Part shown: one piece after another, positions 51,209 through 62,299 of the stretch | Layout: each line of letters begins with the position of its first letter | Numbering within the stretch: the first letter of the stretch is position 1 | Source of the DNA: Bathynomus jamesi | Lineage: Eukaryota; Arthropoda; Malacostraca; Isopoda; Cirolanidae | Assembly (NCBI GenBank): GCA_023014485.1 | Contig: JAJOZX010000943.1 | Location: 425,001-489,000 of the forward strand | DNA length: 64,000 nucleotides | Direction: 5' to 3' | Translations under genes and position numbers: made by a program | The notes under the pieces: model-generated | What the model saw: the letters and a program-made list of their open reading frames with translations, nothing else | What the model was told of the DNA's origin: nothing | Databases searched by the model: none

Positions 51209-53069
51209 GTTTAAAGGTTCTCAATATCTGCCCTGTTATTCTCTTTGCTGTTTATTGCTATCTTATTTTGTGTTTCAAATTTCGCATCATTTGTCATTAC
51301 AACCACTAAATCGTTTGCTCTAGAATTTCTCTGAATTTCCTGTCTATTTGGGGTATAATATTCCATGGATTTTAGGTCTTCTCTTTTTCCGTACCGTAAC
51401 AGCTGAAATTTCTCGGTGTTAAACTTCATATTGTTGTCTTCCGACCACTTGTAGATTCTGTTTCTGTCGGTTTGTAGAGATCTTATATCTTCTGGGTTTC
51501 TTATATTTCTACTGATCTTTGTGTCATCAGCAAAGGATGTTACTGTGCTGACTCTGGTAACGTCCTCATCTATGTCAGTTAGTATGATTATGAAGAGTAG
51601 TGGAACTAATACTGTTCCTTGTGGTACTGAGCTGAGGACCTCTGATTCTGATGAAGATACTCCTTGTACTGTAACGACTTGCCGCCGCTCACTAAGGAAA
51701 TTATAGATCTATTTCCCTACTTTTCCTGTTATTTCCATATATTTCAGTTTATATATGATTCCATGGTCACACTTGTCGAACGCTTTAGCAATTCCATGTA
51801 TAGTACATCATAGTTTTCATTACTTTCAAGTGTATCAATAATGTTGTTGTAGTGTTCCATTAGTTGTGAGAGGCATGATCTGCCCGACCGAAACCCATGT
51901 TGATTATCATTGAATTTTTTCTGACTTTCCAAAAAGTCATAGATTTTCTGTCTAACTATTCTTTCAAATATTTTAGTGAGATGAGATGTAAGCGACATTA
52001 GTCTATAGTTTTTAGCCTCGGATCGATCTCCTCCTTTATATATTGGGACTATGTTCGCGCTCTTCAGGATGCCCGGTATTTCTCCCGTGTCTAATGATCG
52101 TCTCCATATCCAGTACAGGGGCTCAGCGATTGCATTCTTGCAGTTTTTGATCAGTGTGGCATTCCATTTATCCGGTCCTGCCGCTGATTGTTTTTTTAGT
52201 TTCCCTATGGCTTGTGTAATATCATCCGTCGTGAAATCGAAGTCCGTTATACTTTCCCCTTGTAGTTCTTCTTCAAAGAACGCATTTCTATCGCATATCA
52301 GTTTGTCAGTTTTTGGGATACTGAAAGATGATTCGTACTGAGCTCTTAATATTTCAAATACTTTTGTTAGATCATCAGATAAAGTACTGTTCTCGTTTTT
52401 TAAAGGTCCGATAGTACGCATGGTTTTTTGAATTTCTTTTTGCGAAATTATAGAAGTACTTTGAGTTAGCCTTTATCTCTTTTAGAGTGTCGTCTTCTTT
52501 TTCTGGATGCTTCTCAATTAGTTCCCGTATGACGTCATCGATACTTTGCAGTTTATCATTTAATATTTTTCTGATGTTATCTTTACAGTTACTGAATTTT
52601 GCAGTCACTCTTTTTCTCTTTCGAAACAATGCCCTCTTTTGTCTCTCGAACCTGCTTCTCTTTCCTCTTTGTTGTATTTTTGGGACATGTTTTTCCACAA
52701 TTTCTAACGTCTTCTCCTCGAAATTCATTAGCTTCTCTTTCGCTGTCTTGGCCTCGAAAATGGTTTCCCAATCTATTATTTCCATGCTGGATGTAACAAC
52801 TTCCCAGTTTATAACTTTGGAGTGAAAATTAAAAATTTTGAATTTGCTTCTTTCTGTTGTGCGTGTTCTTTCCTTTCCTCTTGCCTTTATATTAGTTGTT
52901 ATTTCAAGAATGTTGTGGTCCGATATCATAATTGGGGATATTTGTACATTATCAATTAGATTACTGTTGTTTGTGAAAACCAAATCTAGGCAGTTGTTTT
53001 TTCTTGTGTTTTCTGTTATTTCTTGCGTTAACATAAATTCATCAGCTCGAGGTAGTAGCATTTATCTAC

Positions 53070-54200
53070 TTATTCGTTTATCCATATATATGTTAAACAC
53101 AGACGGTGCATGCAACAAGGAACTTTTCTGGGAAATTACATCCACTATAGTTCGAATAAGTAATTATAAATGACAAATACTATAGTTTTTTCTTTTTCAT
53201 GATGGAAAGCCCAACGTGGGCACCGGGTTACTCGCAAAGAGGCCCCAAAATATAGCTTCCCTCACCAGCTATCTGCAAAGCAGATAGGATCTAGCTTTGG
53301 GGCAGGTTTACAGCTTACACCTAGCCTACTACATTCAGAACCTCAATATACGCAAGAAACTCGTTGCATTAATGTCGGATTGAATACATCAAAGAAAAAG
53401 GGGTAACTATTGTATTTTTAGCCAAAAAACAAAACTTAAACCTCATCCGGGACATTGATCGTCCACTTTTCATGCTGTTTTCGAACGACAGTTCAGGACC
53501 GTACTGCAGTCGATCCCATTTGCAGCATTTCGCCTCATTTGTTGGATTTGGTTGAGGAGGGAATTGTTTCCGTTCTCCCCTTATCCTTCGTAGCCAGCTC
53601 AGGAACTATGCACCTGGCCAACTACTTCTTGAAATTATTCAGATTGGTGTGCTGGATATTAAAAAGTCTTGGCCGCGTATTCTCAGTGTATTATGTATAT
53701 ATATATATATATATATCAGGAGAAAAATGATGCACGATAGCGTTGTGTCCCTGCATGCACTAACAGACACGGGGTCATGATCGATTGGTGCGGCTTCGGT
53801 ACCCAGGCGGGTGTTGCTCTAGGGAACCCTGCGAGGCTACGACATTCCCACAGAGGCTACGACATCCGCACAGAAGCTACGACATCGCCAAATATATCTT
53901 ATAAATGGTTATGACTTCTCCCTTAGCCCGACCTACTTGTCTCAAATACACCTCATCAACGGCCCTGAGAACAGCGTGACGTCATGATGACAAAATTTTC
54001 CGTAAATGTAACTTATAAACGTACCTGAGGATCTGAAGGTGGAAATTCTCAAATCAATCCACTTTTGTCTCCCTTAATATCACCATACTAATCTTTTCTA
54101 TCAAGACAGAAATAAATAAATAAATTAATTAATAAAGATGTATTTAGCATATAACATTTTTGTGCACGAGTTGACTGTAACAACGCTCCCCATCGGCGAA
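53070..54200. other. No gene recognised
   Basis: Mixed sequence with a small (TA)n run at 53696-53716, a GC-richer patch at 53210-53330 and three near-copies of GAGGCTACGACAT at 53832-53885. No coding feature is supported. Confidence 0.4.
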
Positions 54201-54259
54201 GTTAAACCCCTTTAGGATCTGATTCAAGCGAAGAGACTTGCGGCTTTGATTCAAACGAT

Positions 54260-54553
54260 TTGGCTAAAGACCATGATGATTGGAATCCTTTAACACTACA
54301 ATATTCCTCAGATGAAGAAATGGAGGATCTTTTACTGAAAAATCTTGAAGTTTTAAATAAATTAAACAATGAAGAGGAAGAAACTTCAATACAAGAAGTC
54401 ATATTTTCTGAAGTTGAATGGAAGAGCTTCATTCTAGGTAAGAAAACATTTCCATTTATAGGAAATGAGGGTCTACTAAAAAGGTTACTTCTTATTGCAC
54501 GGTCATCAGACTCATATCAAAGTACAGTAAAAGCTCAAATTTCTGGATCTTAA
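54260..54553 (+). pseudogene. Unrecognised acidic frame, possibly transposase N-terminus
   Basis: A 97-codon frame with an acidic helix-prone stretch (SSDEEMEDLLLKNLEVLNKL) and FILGKKTFPFIGNEGLL. The acidic start followed by an FPFxGxxGL-like motif resembles piggyBac N-termini, but only loosely. There is no catalytic domain downstream and no terminal repeat. I cannot assign it. Confidence 0.25.
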
Positions 54554-54828
54554 CATTATGGAATTTCTGCCAATAGTCCCAAATTCAAGATTCCGGACTA
54601 CAGGATCGTTTCCAAAACGTTTTGGATTATTATATTTAGGCTATCCATCCAAAGCTGTAAAAAGAAAACAAACTTAATAGGAAGACTTACGTATGTACCG
54701 TACTGTATTTATTTATCTTTTTTCCTCCATATGTATGTAGTTGTCCGAAAGATTGCGATGTAAAGGAAGAATCGTGCCAAATTCATTTGAGCAAAACGGT
54801 GGTCTAATAATATTTAGGGCCATTAGAT

Positions 54829-54980
54829 GCATGGCGACTTTTGTTCAGAGGAAAACAGGTTGATATTCGTGTCTTCTTCAAATAAGATTCCTCGAATAAA
54901 GCATGCATGGCGACTTTTGTTCAGAGGAAAACAGGTTGATATTCGTCTTCTTCAAATAAGATTCCTCGAATAAAGCATCA
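54829..54980. repeat. Tandem duplication, 76-bp unit
   Basis: Two near-identical copies beginning GCATGGCGACTTTTGTTC, period 76 bp, just 5' of LINE-A. One small difference lies in the TTCGTGTC/TTCGTC stretch. Confidence 0.95.
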
Positions 54981-57526
54981 AGAGATCCGTCAACTTCATC
55001 GGGGTTAAATACAGTGACCCGGGACTTGTTGGGGGAACTTGATATAGCGGGTTTTAAATTTTTTACTAATGATAGGTTACATAGGATTGGTGGCAGCGTT
55101 TTGTTGTACATTCGTAATTCCCTTAGGGCTATCGAGGTTAAGATAGATTTTCCGGCAGCAATTAATGCGATGTGCGTTGAAGTTAGTGCGTGTAGTATTC
55201 GCTTTAATTTCGTTGTTGTTTGTAGACCTCCCGTTCAACCCCTTGTTATCGATACTAGATTTTACTGTACACACTTCTTGGTAACTTTATTAATAATCGG
55301 AATAGTATAGTTGTCGGAGACTTTAACTGCCCTAAGGTTAATTACGAGACTTTTACTGTAAGGATGAGGGTTTGAGACTGATTGAGTTCATGGAAGATAA
55401 TTTTTTACGACAGATGGTTACCGAACCAACGCGCGGTGACATTCATTATTTTAGACGTGGTGATGACGAACGACGAAAATATAGTCGGAGGTTTGGAAGT
55501 AGGTGAGAGTTTGGGATGTAGTGATCACCAAATTATTAGGTTTAAGCTATTGATAGAAAACAGTAAAAATATTAACGTAACAGAAGTCCCTGATTTTCGT
55601 AGGGCTAATTTTAATAGTTTTGCGGATAGGATGAGAGTAGTGTACTAGGATAATTTATTTATGGGTAATGACGCAAATTTTCAATGGGAGGCGTTTAAAG
55701 AAAGTTTTTGAATATCGGAAGGGAGTTTATTCCTCGTAGGCCCAAGCGTGCTAGTAATCATGGTAGGCCAAAATGGTGGACTAGGGAAATAGGTGACTTC
55801 ATAAACGAGCGTAACAGAGCGTATAGACTTAATAAGCGCAATGGCACGGTAGCTAACTTTAATAGCTATATCGAGCTTAGACGTCAGGTTAAAAGATCTG
55901 TTAGGAATGCTAAGCGTAATTTTGAGATACTTGTAGCTACGGATAGTAAACATAATCCGAAAAAGTTTTTTGACTACGTCAATAATCGTAAGCCGATAAA
56001 AGCTAACATAGACCCTCTAGTGGACGTTAACGGCGCTTTGGCTTCCGACGCTCAGGCGATGGCAGGTATTTTTAACAACTTTTTTGCAACAGTGTTTACC
56101 GTAGAAGACGTAAATAATGTTCCCGACGTAGACGATATCGTTCCATTTAGTAGCGAGACTATTTTGAATGAAATAACTGTTAACGAGGGTGAGATTGCTC
56201 ATTATATCGATAAGCTAGAAGTTAGCAAGGCTCCAGGCCTTCGAAAGATTTGAAAGACGTTATCGTAGATCCATTAACAAAAATTTTTAATAAGTCATTG
56301 GAAGCGGGGATTATTCCTGAAGACTTCAAATTAGCTAACGTTACGCCCATTTTTAAAAAAGGCTACCTCAAGCACAGTAGCTAGCAATTATAGGCCTATT
56401 AGCTTAACGTCGATTGTCGGTAAACTTTTGGAGTCCGTAGTTAGGGATCGTATCGTCGAACACTTAGAAAGTCGCGAGTGATTACTAGTAGTCAGCATGG
56501 GTTTCGACGCCATAAATCTTGTTTAACTAATTTGTTAGAATTTTATAACGAAATAGTGCGCGAATACGATAGGCATAGAGTGACTCACGTTATTTATTTA
56601 TACATTAAAAAAGTGTTCGATACAGTTCCGCATAGACGATTAATTGCGGAGGTTAAAGCGCACGGTATACGCGGTCAGGTAGCTAACTGGTTAGAGGAAT
56701 GGCTTCGTGCTAGGAAACAGAGGGTCGTTGTTAATGGTAAGGAATCGGGGTGACTGGATGTAGGTAGCGGTGTCCCTCAGGGATCAGTGTTAGGCCCATT
56801 GCTATTCGTAATCTACATTAACGACATAGATGTAGGCTTGACCAGTAACCTGTCAAAATTCGCGGACGATACTAAAATAGGTGGTAAAGTTCTTAACGTG
56901 GACGATAGAAATAAGCTCTAAGACGATGTAAATAGGATTATGGAGTTGACGGATAAGTGACAGATGTAATTTAATGTAGACAAATGTAAAGTTTTGCATA
57001 TAGGTTCTCGTAACAACAATTACACGTACACGATGGACGATAGACTGTTAGTGAGCATTGACGAGGAAGTAGATTTAGGAGTACGCGTATCTAAGGATTT
57101 AAAAGTTAGGAACCAGTGCCTGGAGTCTTGCGCAAAAGCTAATAGGATGTTAGGTTTCATAGAGCGTAATTTCGAATTTAAATCGAAGAATATTATATTG
57201 CCCCTTTACAAGTCCTAAGTCAGGCCTCACTTAGAATATACCGTTCAGTTTTGATGCCCGTATTTGCGTGAGCATATTGATAGGTTGAAAAGGGTTCAGC
57301 AGCCTGCCACGAAACTAATTCTGTCACTACGCAACAAGTCTTAAGAAGATAGGATTAAAGAGTTAGACTTGCATTCACTCGAGACTAGGAGATTAAGGGG
57401 AAGCTTATTGAAGTTTTCAAAACCGTTAATAAAATCGATAACGTAAATTTTTAGAAATTGTTCATTTTCGATAATAGCAATACTCGTGATAACGGATTTA
57501 AATTAAGTGGTAGACGTTTCATTACT

Positions 57527-58973
57527 TCAATTCTTCAATTCTTCAGCTCCCAGGTAGGGTAGTCAGCCTGTCAGTGGTGCCAGCCTCCTTCGCCACTCCG
57601 CCCTGTCCAGCAGCACTCCCGTTTCTTCGAGCTCTTGCATGCTGGGCAAGTCGTATCTTCGCAAGCTCTCCTCCACTTCGTTCCTCCATCTCATTCTCGG
57701 TCTCCCTCGCGGTCTTCTGCCATTCACTGGTCTCCACTCCCAGCACCTCCTCGCAGTTCTCCCCTCCTCCATTCTCTCCAAGTGGCCCAACCATCTCAAT
57801 TTGGCAACGTCGATTTTTCTCAAAATCGACGTTACTCCCACATTGGCTCTTTTTTCTTCATTCCTTATCCTATCTCTTCGCGTCTTTCTCAAAATAGTCC
57901 TCAGCGGTGTCATTTCTGCCGCCTGAATTCTGCTTCGATCTGCCTGTTCCGACCCATAAATCAGTATTTGTGTTAAAACTGTTTCGAAAATTATTTTCTT
58001 AGTCCCAAGGGGCATATGTTCATCTCTCAGTCGCAGGTATAACATTCCGACATTTTTATTAAACTTTGCAATTCTTTCAGTTATTTCTTGTATATTACCG
58101 CTTTCTTTAGTAAACATAGTCCCTAGATATTTAAATTTTTCAACATTTCTTATTTCCTTATCTCCTATTTGAACTCCGAATTCTCCTTCTTCTCTTCGAC
58201 ATATACATAAAATTTGTCTTTTCTAAATTCATTTCCATTCCCCCCTCCTTCAAACATTCATTCTAATCAATTAAAGCTTGTTCTATATCTTCTCTCTCTG
58301 TCGTTCAGAATGCTATGTCATCCGCATATGCCATTATTCCATTATTATTATTCATTTCATGACGTCGCTTGAAACTTGCAATTATTGTGTCCATGTAGGC
58401 TATAAACAGGAGTGGTGATATAACACTGCCCTGCTTCACCCCTCTTCTTACTTCAAATCACTCATCATTTTTGTGTCCAGTCCTTACTTTGCATTCGCTA
58501 ACTTCATACAAACTTTTCAAAGCGCTAAGAAGTGTCCCGCTTACCCCATAAATCTCCTCCAAACATCTCTACCTTCTTCTTCTGGGCACTGTATCGAATG
58601 CTTTTTTAAGATCTATGAATATTACATAGATGTTAGTATTAAATTCCCATGCTTTTTCTATAACAGAACTGAGGCCAAAAATAAGATCTACCGTACTTCT
58701 ATCTTTCCAATAACCATGCTGTTCCTCTCCCAACCTTGCTTCAATTATTCGCCTTGCTCTTTTTTCTATTATTCTTTCATAGAGTTTTGTTATATGATTA
58801 ATAAGCGATATTCCCCTATAATTCTCACATCTACCTGAGTCACCCTTTCCTTTATACAGTATATTGGAACGATGATTGTTTTTCCCCAATCCCAGGGGAT
58901 TTGACCTTCTCTCCAATATTTATTCAACAGGTTTCGAATTTTTTCTTTCATGGCTTCGCCTCCCTCCTTATAA
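57527..58973 (-). mobile_element. LINE-B, 5'-truncated, inserted in LINE-A (11-bp TSD)
   Basis: Flanked by GTTTCATTACT (57516-57526 and 58974-58984). Minus strand: RT fingers to palm (58916-58569: VIFIDLKKAFDTVPRRRR), GVKQGSVISPLLF and YADD text in broken frames near 58450-58310, then the C-terminal frame 58117-57563. It ends with a very short 3' untranslated region and a GAATTGAA repeat tail. Different clade from LINE-A by its C-terminal WLGHLERMEEGR motif. Confidence 0.93.
57563..58117 (-). pseudogene. LINE-B C-terminal region
   Basis: 184-codon frame with KFNKNVGMLYLRLRDEHMP, LIYGSEQADRSRIQAAEM, DVAKLRWLGHLERMEEGR and RPRGRPRMRWRNEVEES. This is the common post-RT region of several animal LINE clades, rich in Arg and probably nucleic-acid binding. 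It is separated from the RT palm by frameshifts near 58120-58450. Confidence 0.88.
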
Positions 58974-59713
58974 GTTTCATTACTAACATCGCTAAAAACG
59001 TTTTTACGTTTAAAGTAATTAATGAATGGAATAATCTTCTCTCGTCCGTCGTGAACTCTACCAGCATTTATATGTTTAAAAACTGTTTAGCTAGGCATTT
59101 TAAAAATATTAACGTCGTTTAAAATAAAACAATTAGCAACAGGAGCTCTGCGGGTAATGGTCGAGGCTTGAGTCTGTTGACGATTGATGCCAGCTTGTGA
59201 CATGCCAGCGTGTGATATGCCAGCGTTAAATTTATATTATTAAAAAAAAAATTAGACTAACACAAACGTAGATGTAGCTCGTAACGTAAACTAACCCACC
59301 TTTTGTTATACTCTTCATACTTTTTTTTTTCATCCTCTCTTTACTTGCATGTCTGTACTGTAGTTTGCATGGTATGACAGTGTTTCTTTGAATTAAGACT
59401 GTGTTTGCATGGTTTGTAAGCGTTCTTATTTTACTTCTTTTCATCTTTCACCCCTTTCCTATTCTCTTCGACTATTTTTCCGACTTGTCGACAGTGGCCG
59501 GCGGATGATGATGGCGAGTCTCTCTCTTTTTCTGAATGACTGTTAACCCACGACTGATAGGTTTTGCTACTTCCTTAACCCCTTATTCTCTTCTTTTAAC
59601 TTTTTATTCTCTTCTTTTAACCCCCTATTCTCTTCTTTCTCTCGGGCTAACCTTAGAGTGGATCTTAGGGTCTTTGTTAGCCTTTGTTTCTGTAGATCTG
59701 GAGATCTTTAGTA

Positions 59714-59998
59714 CAATCAGATGGGCCTCAAAAACTTTCGGAACATACCAAGAACTCCATTGCGACCTCATTCACCCAGTCAGTAATAACTATACCTACT
59801 GTAGTCTCCATATTGTACCTCCTTGTATGTATTCATCCACTTTTTCTTAAGTTTTGAAGGTTTGAATACCAATGCAGTCCGTAATTTAGAGCATTTACTG
59901 TATATGTCACAGACCAAACTTTGTAGAACTAATGCAAATTCATATATAAAGTCAGTACAGTCTGTTTGACATAACTCTATATTTTTAGTTGCTTGTCA
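59714..59998. other. No gene recognised
   Basis: Short flank after the LINE-A tail. Nothing supported. Confidence 0.4.
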
Positions 59999-60092
59999 AT
60001 CAAACGTCAATCGGCGAAGTTAAGCAACTTTGTGAAAGGTTCGGGGTTTCTCCTGGGGTGACGTCCCTTCCTCGGTGGCCCCTGGTTGTCGG
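59999..60092 (+). repeat. 5S-rRNA-like fragment (weak)
   Basis: TCGGCGAAGTTAAGCAACTT and, about 30 bp on, TCTCCTGGGGTGACG resemble the internal control region and the following TGGATGGGTGACCG part of 5S rRNA. It is too diverged for a functional 5S gene and may derive from a 5S-based SINE. A shorter similar piece (ATCGGCGAAGTTAA) occurs at 54191. Confidence 0.3.
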
Positions 60093-60317
60093 TCGCTGTT
60101 GGGTGTCCATTTCCATTGTCCTGGTCGGGGAGTGGGTTGTTAACGAAAGTAAAGCACGACAATTAAAATGGTATCGTAACGAATTGATGTCTTTCTTCGT
60201 GTAATTTTTCCGCTTAACTTCAACCGAAGAACTAACATTGTTTATCGTTGTTTTCAAAATTTACCTTCAACTGTTGTTATAAAACATCAAGAAAGTTTGG
60301 TACTTTTCCGTTACCAG

Positions 60318-60890
60318 TAAATGTAGAGAAAACCGCGGGGTAACGATTTTTTAATAAGAAGTGGTATTTCTAGAGGTACTTTTGCTCCTGAATCCAGTGG
60401 TGATATTCATGTTTTGGGGAAATGGCTAGTTTTCGAGATATAAGCCGTTTCTACCCTAACAATGTGGATCACACGAAAGGACAGGGCTTTGAAAAAGGGA
60501 AATTGAGGGATAAACAAAAAAAAACAGTAATAAGCTACTAAAACTAACCTAACCTAACCCAACCTAATCTAACCTAACCTAACCTAACGTCGTACTTCTG
60601 AACTGCTTGAACGAACAAGAGATTACAGCCGTCATACGCCACGATAAACAAAGCAACAATTGATGCGCATCCGGCTAATCGTCAAGAAACAAATGCTCTG
60701 ATTCGCTGCAGAATGTAAGAGAGTTTTTCAGTGGACGTAAAATTAAAAAGTTAATAATTTCAAAACTAGCCATTTCCCCCAAAAATTAATATCACCACTT
60801 AATTCAGGGGCAAAAGTACCTCTAGAAATACCACTTATTAAGAAATCGTTGCCCCAGGGTTTTCTCTACATTAGCCCCGTTATCTGCCCC
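60318..60890. mobile_element. Foldback element with interstitial telomere-like repeat
   Basis: Left arm (60318-60440: GTAGAGAAAACC, GGTATTTCTAGAGGTACTTT, GGGGAAATGGCTAGTTTT) is inverted at 60755-60872. The unique centre carries a CCTAA array at 60545-60587 and no long ORF. Non-autonomous. The right terminus is joined to a palindromic MITE. Confidence 0.75.
60545..60587. repeat. Interstitial (CCTAA)n array
   Basis: About eight CCTAA-type units with two variants (CCCAA, TCTAA), the complement of the arthropod telomere repeat TTAGG. It lies inside the foldback element. Confidence 0.85.
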
Positions 60891-61058
60891 CTTTCCATTA
60901 TTAAAATTATTGAATGCCCGGTTAGGTCAACTGTACGCCCTTTACGATTGACGTGATATTTTCGTTAGGTTTAACGAAAATATCACGACTTAACCTAACC
61001 AATCGTCAAGGGCATACAGTTGACCTAACCGGGCATTCAATAATTTTAATAACGGAAA
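60890..61058. mobile_element. Palindromic MITE with TTAGG-like core
   Basis: Inverted arms contain ATTAAAATTATTGAATGCCC, GGTTAGGTCAACTGTACGCC and GATATTTTCGTTAG. It shares the core module with the other palindromic MITEs, while the outer arms are unique to this copy. Confidence 0.8.
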
Positions 61059-61059
61059 A

Positions 61060-62020
61060 GTATGGAAAGTTTTAACTGACGTTAAACCACAAATTTAAAT
61101 TTACACTATTATTATGAAACATTTAAGTTTTTACTTTTAATCTTAAGTTCATTCACTGGTTACGTTAAATTGCACTTACGTTACAATTAATAAAGAAGGA
61201 TAAGCCGCGATCAGGACACAAGTAGCTCTGCGGAAACGATATAGGCCGAGCGTGCGACATGAGTAGAAGCCTAGGGCCTCTGAAAGAATTCACTCTTGTC
61301 AGTCCGAGAAGGAAATTAATTGAATTTACTGTTATTAATTCATTTTAAATATAGGCCCTATTTTCCACGTTCGAATCGAAAAACTGAAATAAGAATAACA
61401 AGGTAGGTAAAAAATTATCTTAACGCTTTCGCGCCAAGGACGTACGCGGTACGTCCCTATTCAAGAGCTCGAGGACTCACATTTAAAAAATACTGGGGCC
61501 AAAGGGTTAACATGGACTGTTTACGATCCTCTCTTCGTGACAAACTGCTTCCGACTCCCTTCGCTGGACGCTCCAGGGTTCGGATCGTGATCGGTCAATT
61601 GTTATGGTTTCGACAGCGAGAACTTTTTTGGTTAGTTTTTCAGGAACCTGTAACTTAAAAGAAATTTAGAATATATTCTACTTGAGGAATTCCAGAGTTC
61701 TAATTGTTTTAGATGATTTAACTAACATATTTGGCCTATTTAACCGTATTAAAATAATTAATTATGTAGCGCGTGTGCGCGAGCCACTACCCGCTGGCGA
61801 CTTTTAGGATGAATGCACTTTGGACAATCCAACGAGGGTGGTCCTTGTTGGTTAAGCTCGGCCTTGGCCGTAGAGCATCCGAGTAACAATAAAGTTTCTA
61901 CGAAGTTTTTTCCCGAAGGGGTGAATGGAAACACTTCACTTCTAAATTGGAGTTTTCGTTCACTCATATAATTTTTATTGCACAAAGTATATACAGAACG
62001 AGGCACAGATAATCAGAAGT
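61060..62020. other. No gene recognised
   Basis: AT-rich, with a GC-richer segment at 61770-61930 (GCGCGTGTGCGCGAG near 61770). The 82-codon frame at 61758-62006 shows no motif. Confidence 0.4.
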
Positions 62021-62025
62021 TTACA

Positions 62026-62290
62026 GGGGGAGGTTTTACCTCTTGCAACATCAGCTCAAGCAGGAATTTAGCAAAAGCTAATGAAGGAATTTACAGGGGT
62101 AGAGGTTCGACCCCTTTTTTTGACAATAGTTAAGGCAGGAATTGAAAGCGAGGAGGCTTGTCCTCCTCGAGTAGGGGTTACGGCAGGAACTTCAGGCGAG
62201 GGGGGCTCGGCCTCCTCGGGTAAAGGCTAAGGCAGGAGTTTAAAGGTGAGAGAGGTGCAACCTCTTGTAACAATGGCCCAGGCAGGAATG
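62026..62290. repeat. Tandem hairpin repeats (about five units of 50-70 bp)
   Basis: Units each carry a GGCAGGAA-type motif and a short hairpin: GAGGTTTTACCTC (62030), GGGGTAGAGGTTCGACCCC (62097), CGAGGAGG/CCTCCTCG (62149-62169), CGAGG/CCTCG (62197-62218) and AGAGGTGCAACCTCT (about 62251). Hairpin stems vary but pairing is kept. Confidence 0.75.
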
Positions 62291-62299
62291 ATTTAATTT

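Larger units (their letters stand above)
48026..53065 (-). mobile_element. LINE-D (CR1/L2-like), interrupted by a hAT
   Basis: Minus strand: endonuclease C-terminus and linker (53061-52375: LDLVFTNNSNLIDNV, SDHNILEI), RT (52421-51744: KKQSAAGPDKWNATLI, IPGILKSANIVPIYKGGDRS, DNQHGFRSGRSCLSQL), then QGT and FADDTKISR-type palm text in broken frames (about 51740-51520). The thumb/C-terminal region follows at 51429-51217 and resumes beyond the hAT at 48687-48085 (LFIPKLEYCSILTSP, RGPKLFNQLPKDLRN). The 3' end has GTAAGG repeats. Stops and frameshifts make it inactive, and the 5' end is truncated at about 53065. Confidence 0.88.
55000..59713 (+). mobile_element. LINE-A (CR1/L2-like), interrupted by LINE-B
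   Basis: Plus-strand order: endonuclease (55014-55650: RIGGSVLLYIRNSLRA, LGCSDHQIIRFKL), linker (55708-56253: RPKRASNHGRPKWWTREIGD), RT (56478-56900: [62 protein letters not shown]) and thumb/C-terminus to about 57525. The 3' end continues after LINE-B at 58974-59713 with the long untranslated region and TCTGTAGATC tail. Multiple stops and frameshifts make it inactive. It is the source family of the fragments at 31.7 and 46.6 kb. Confidence 0.9.

Noticed and set aside
54260..54553. piggyBac transposase
   Set aside because: Only a loose FPFxGxxGL resemblance, with no DDD core, no TTAA-flanked TIR and no further homology.
59999..60092. Functional 5S rRNA gene
   Set aside because: Only two short segments resemble 5S; the remaining length and terminator are absent.
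62026..62290. CRISPR-like or integron attC-like array
   Set aside because: Eukaryotic context, units lack identical repeats with unique spacers, and there are no associated genes.
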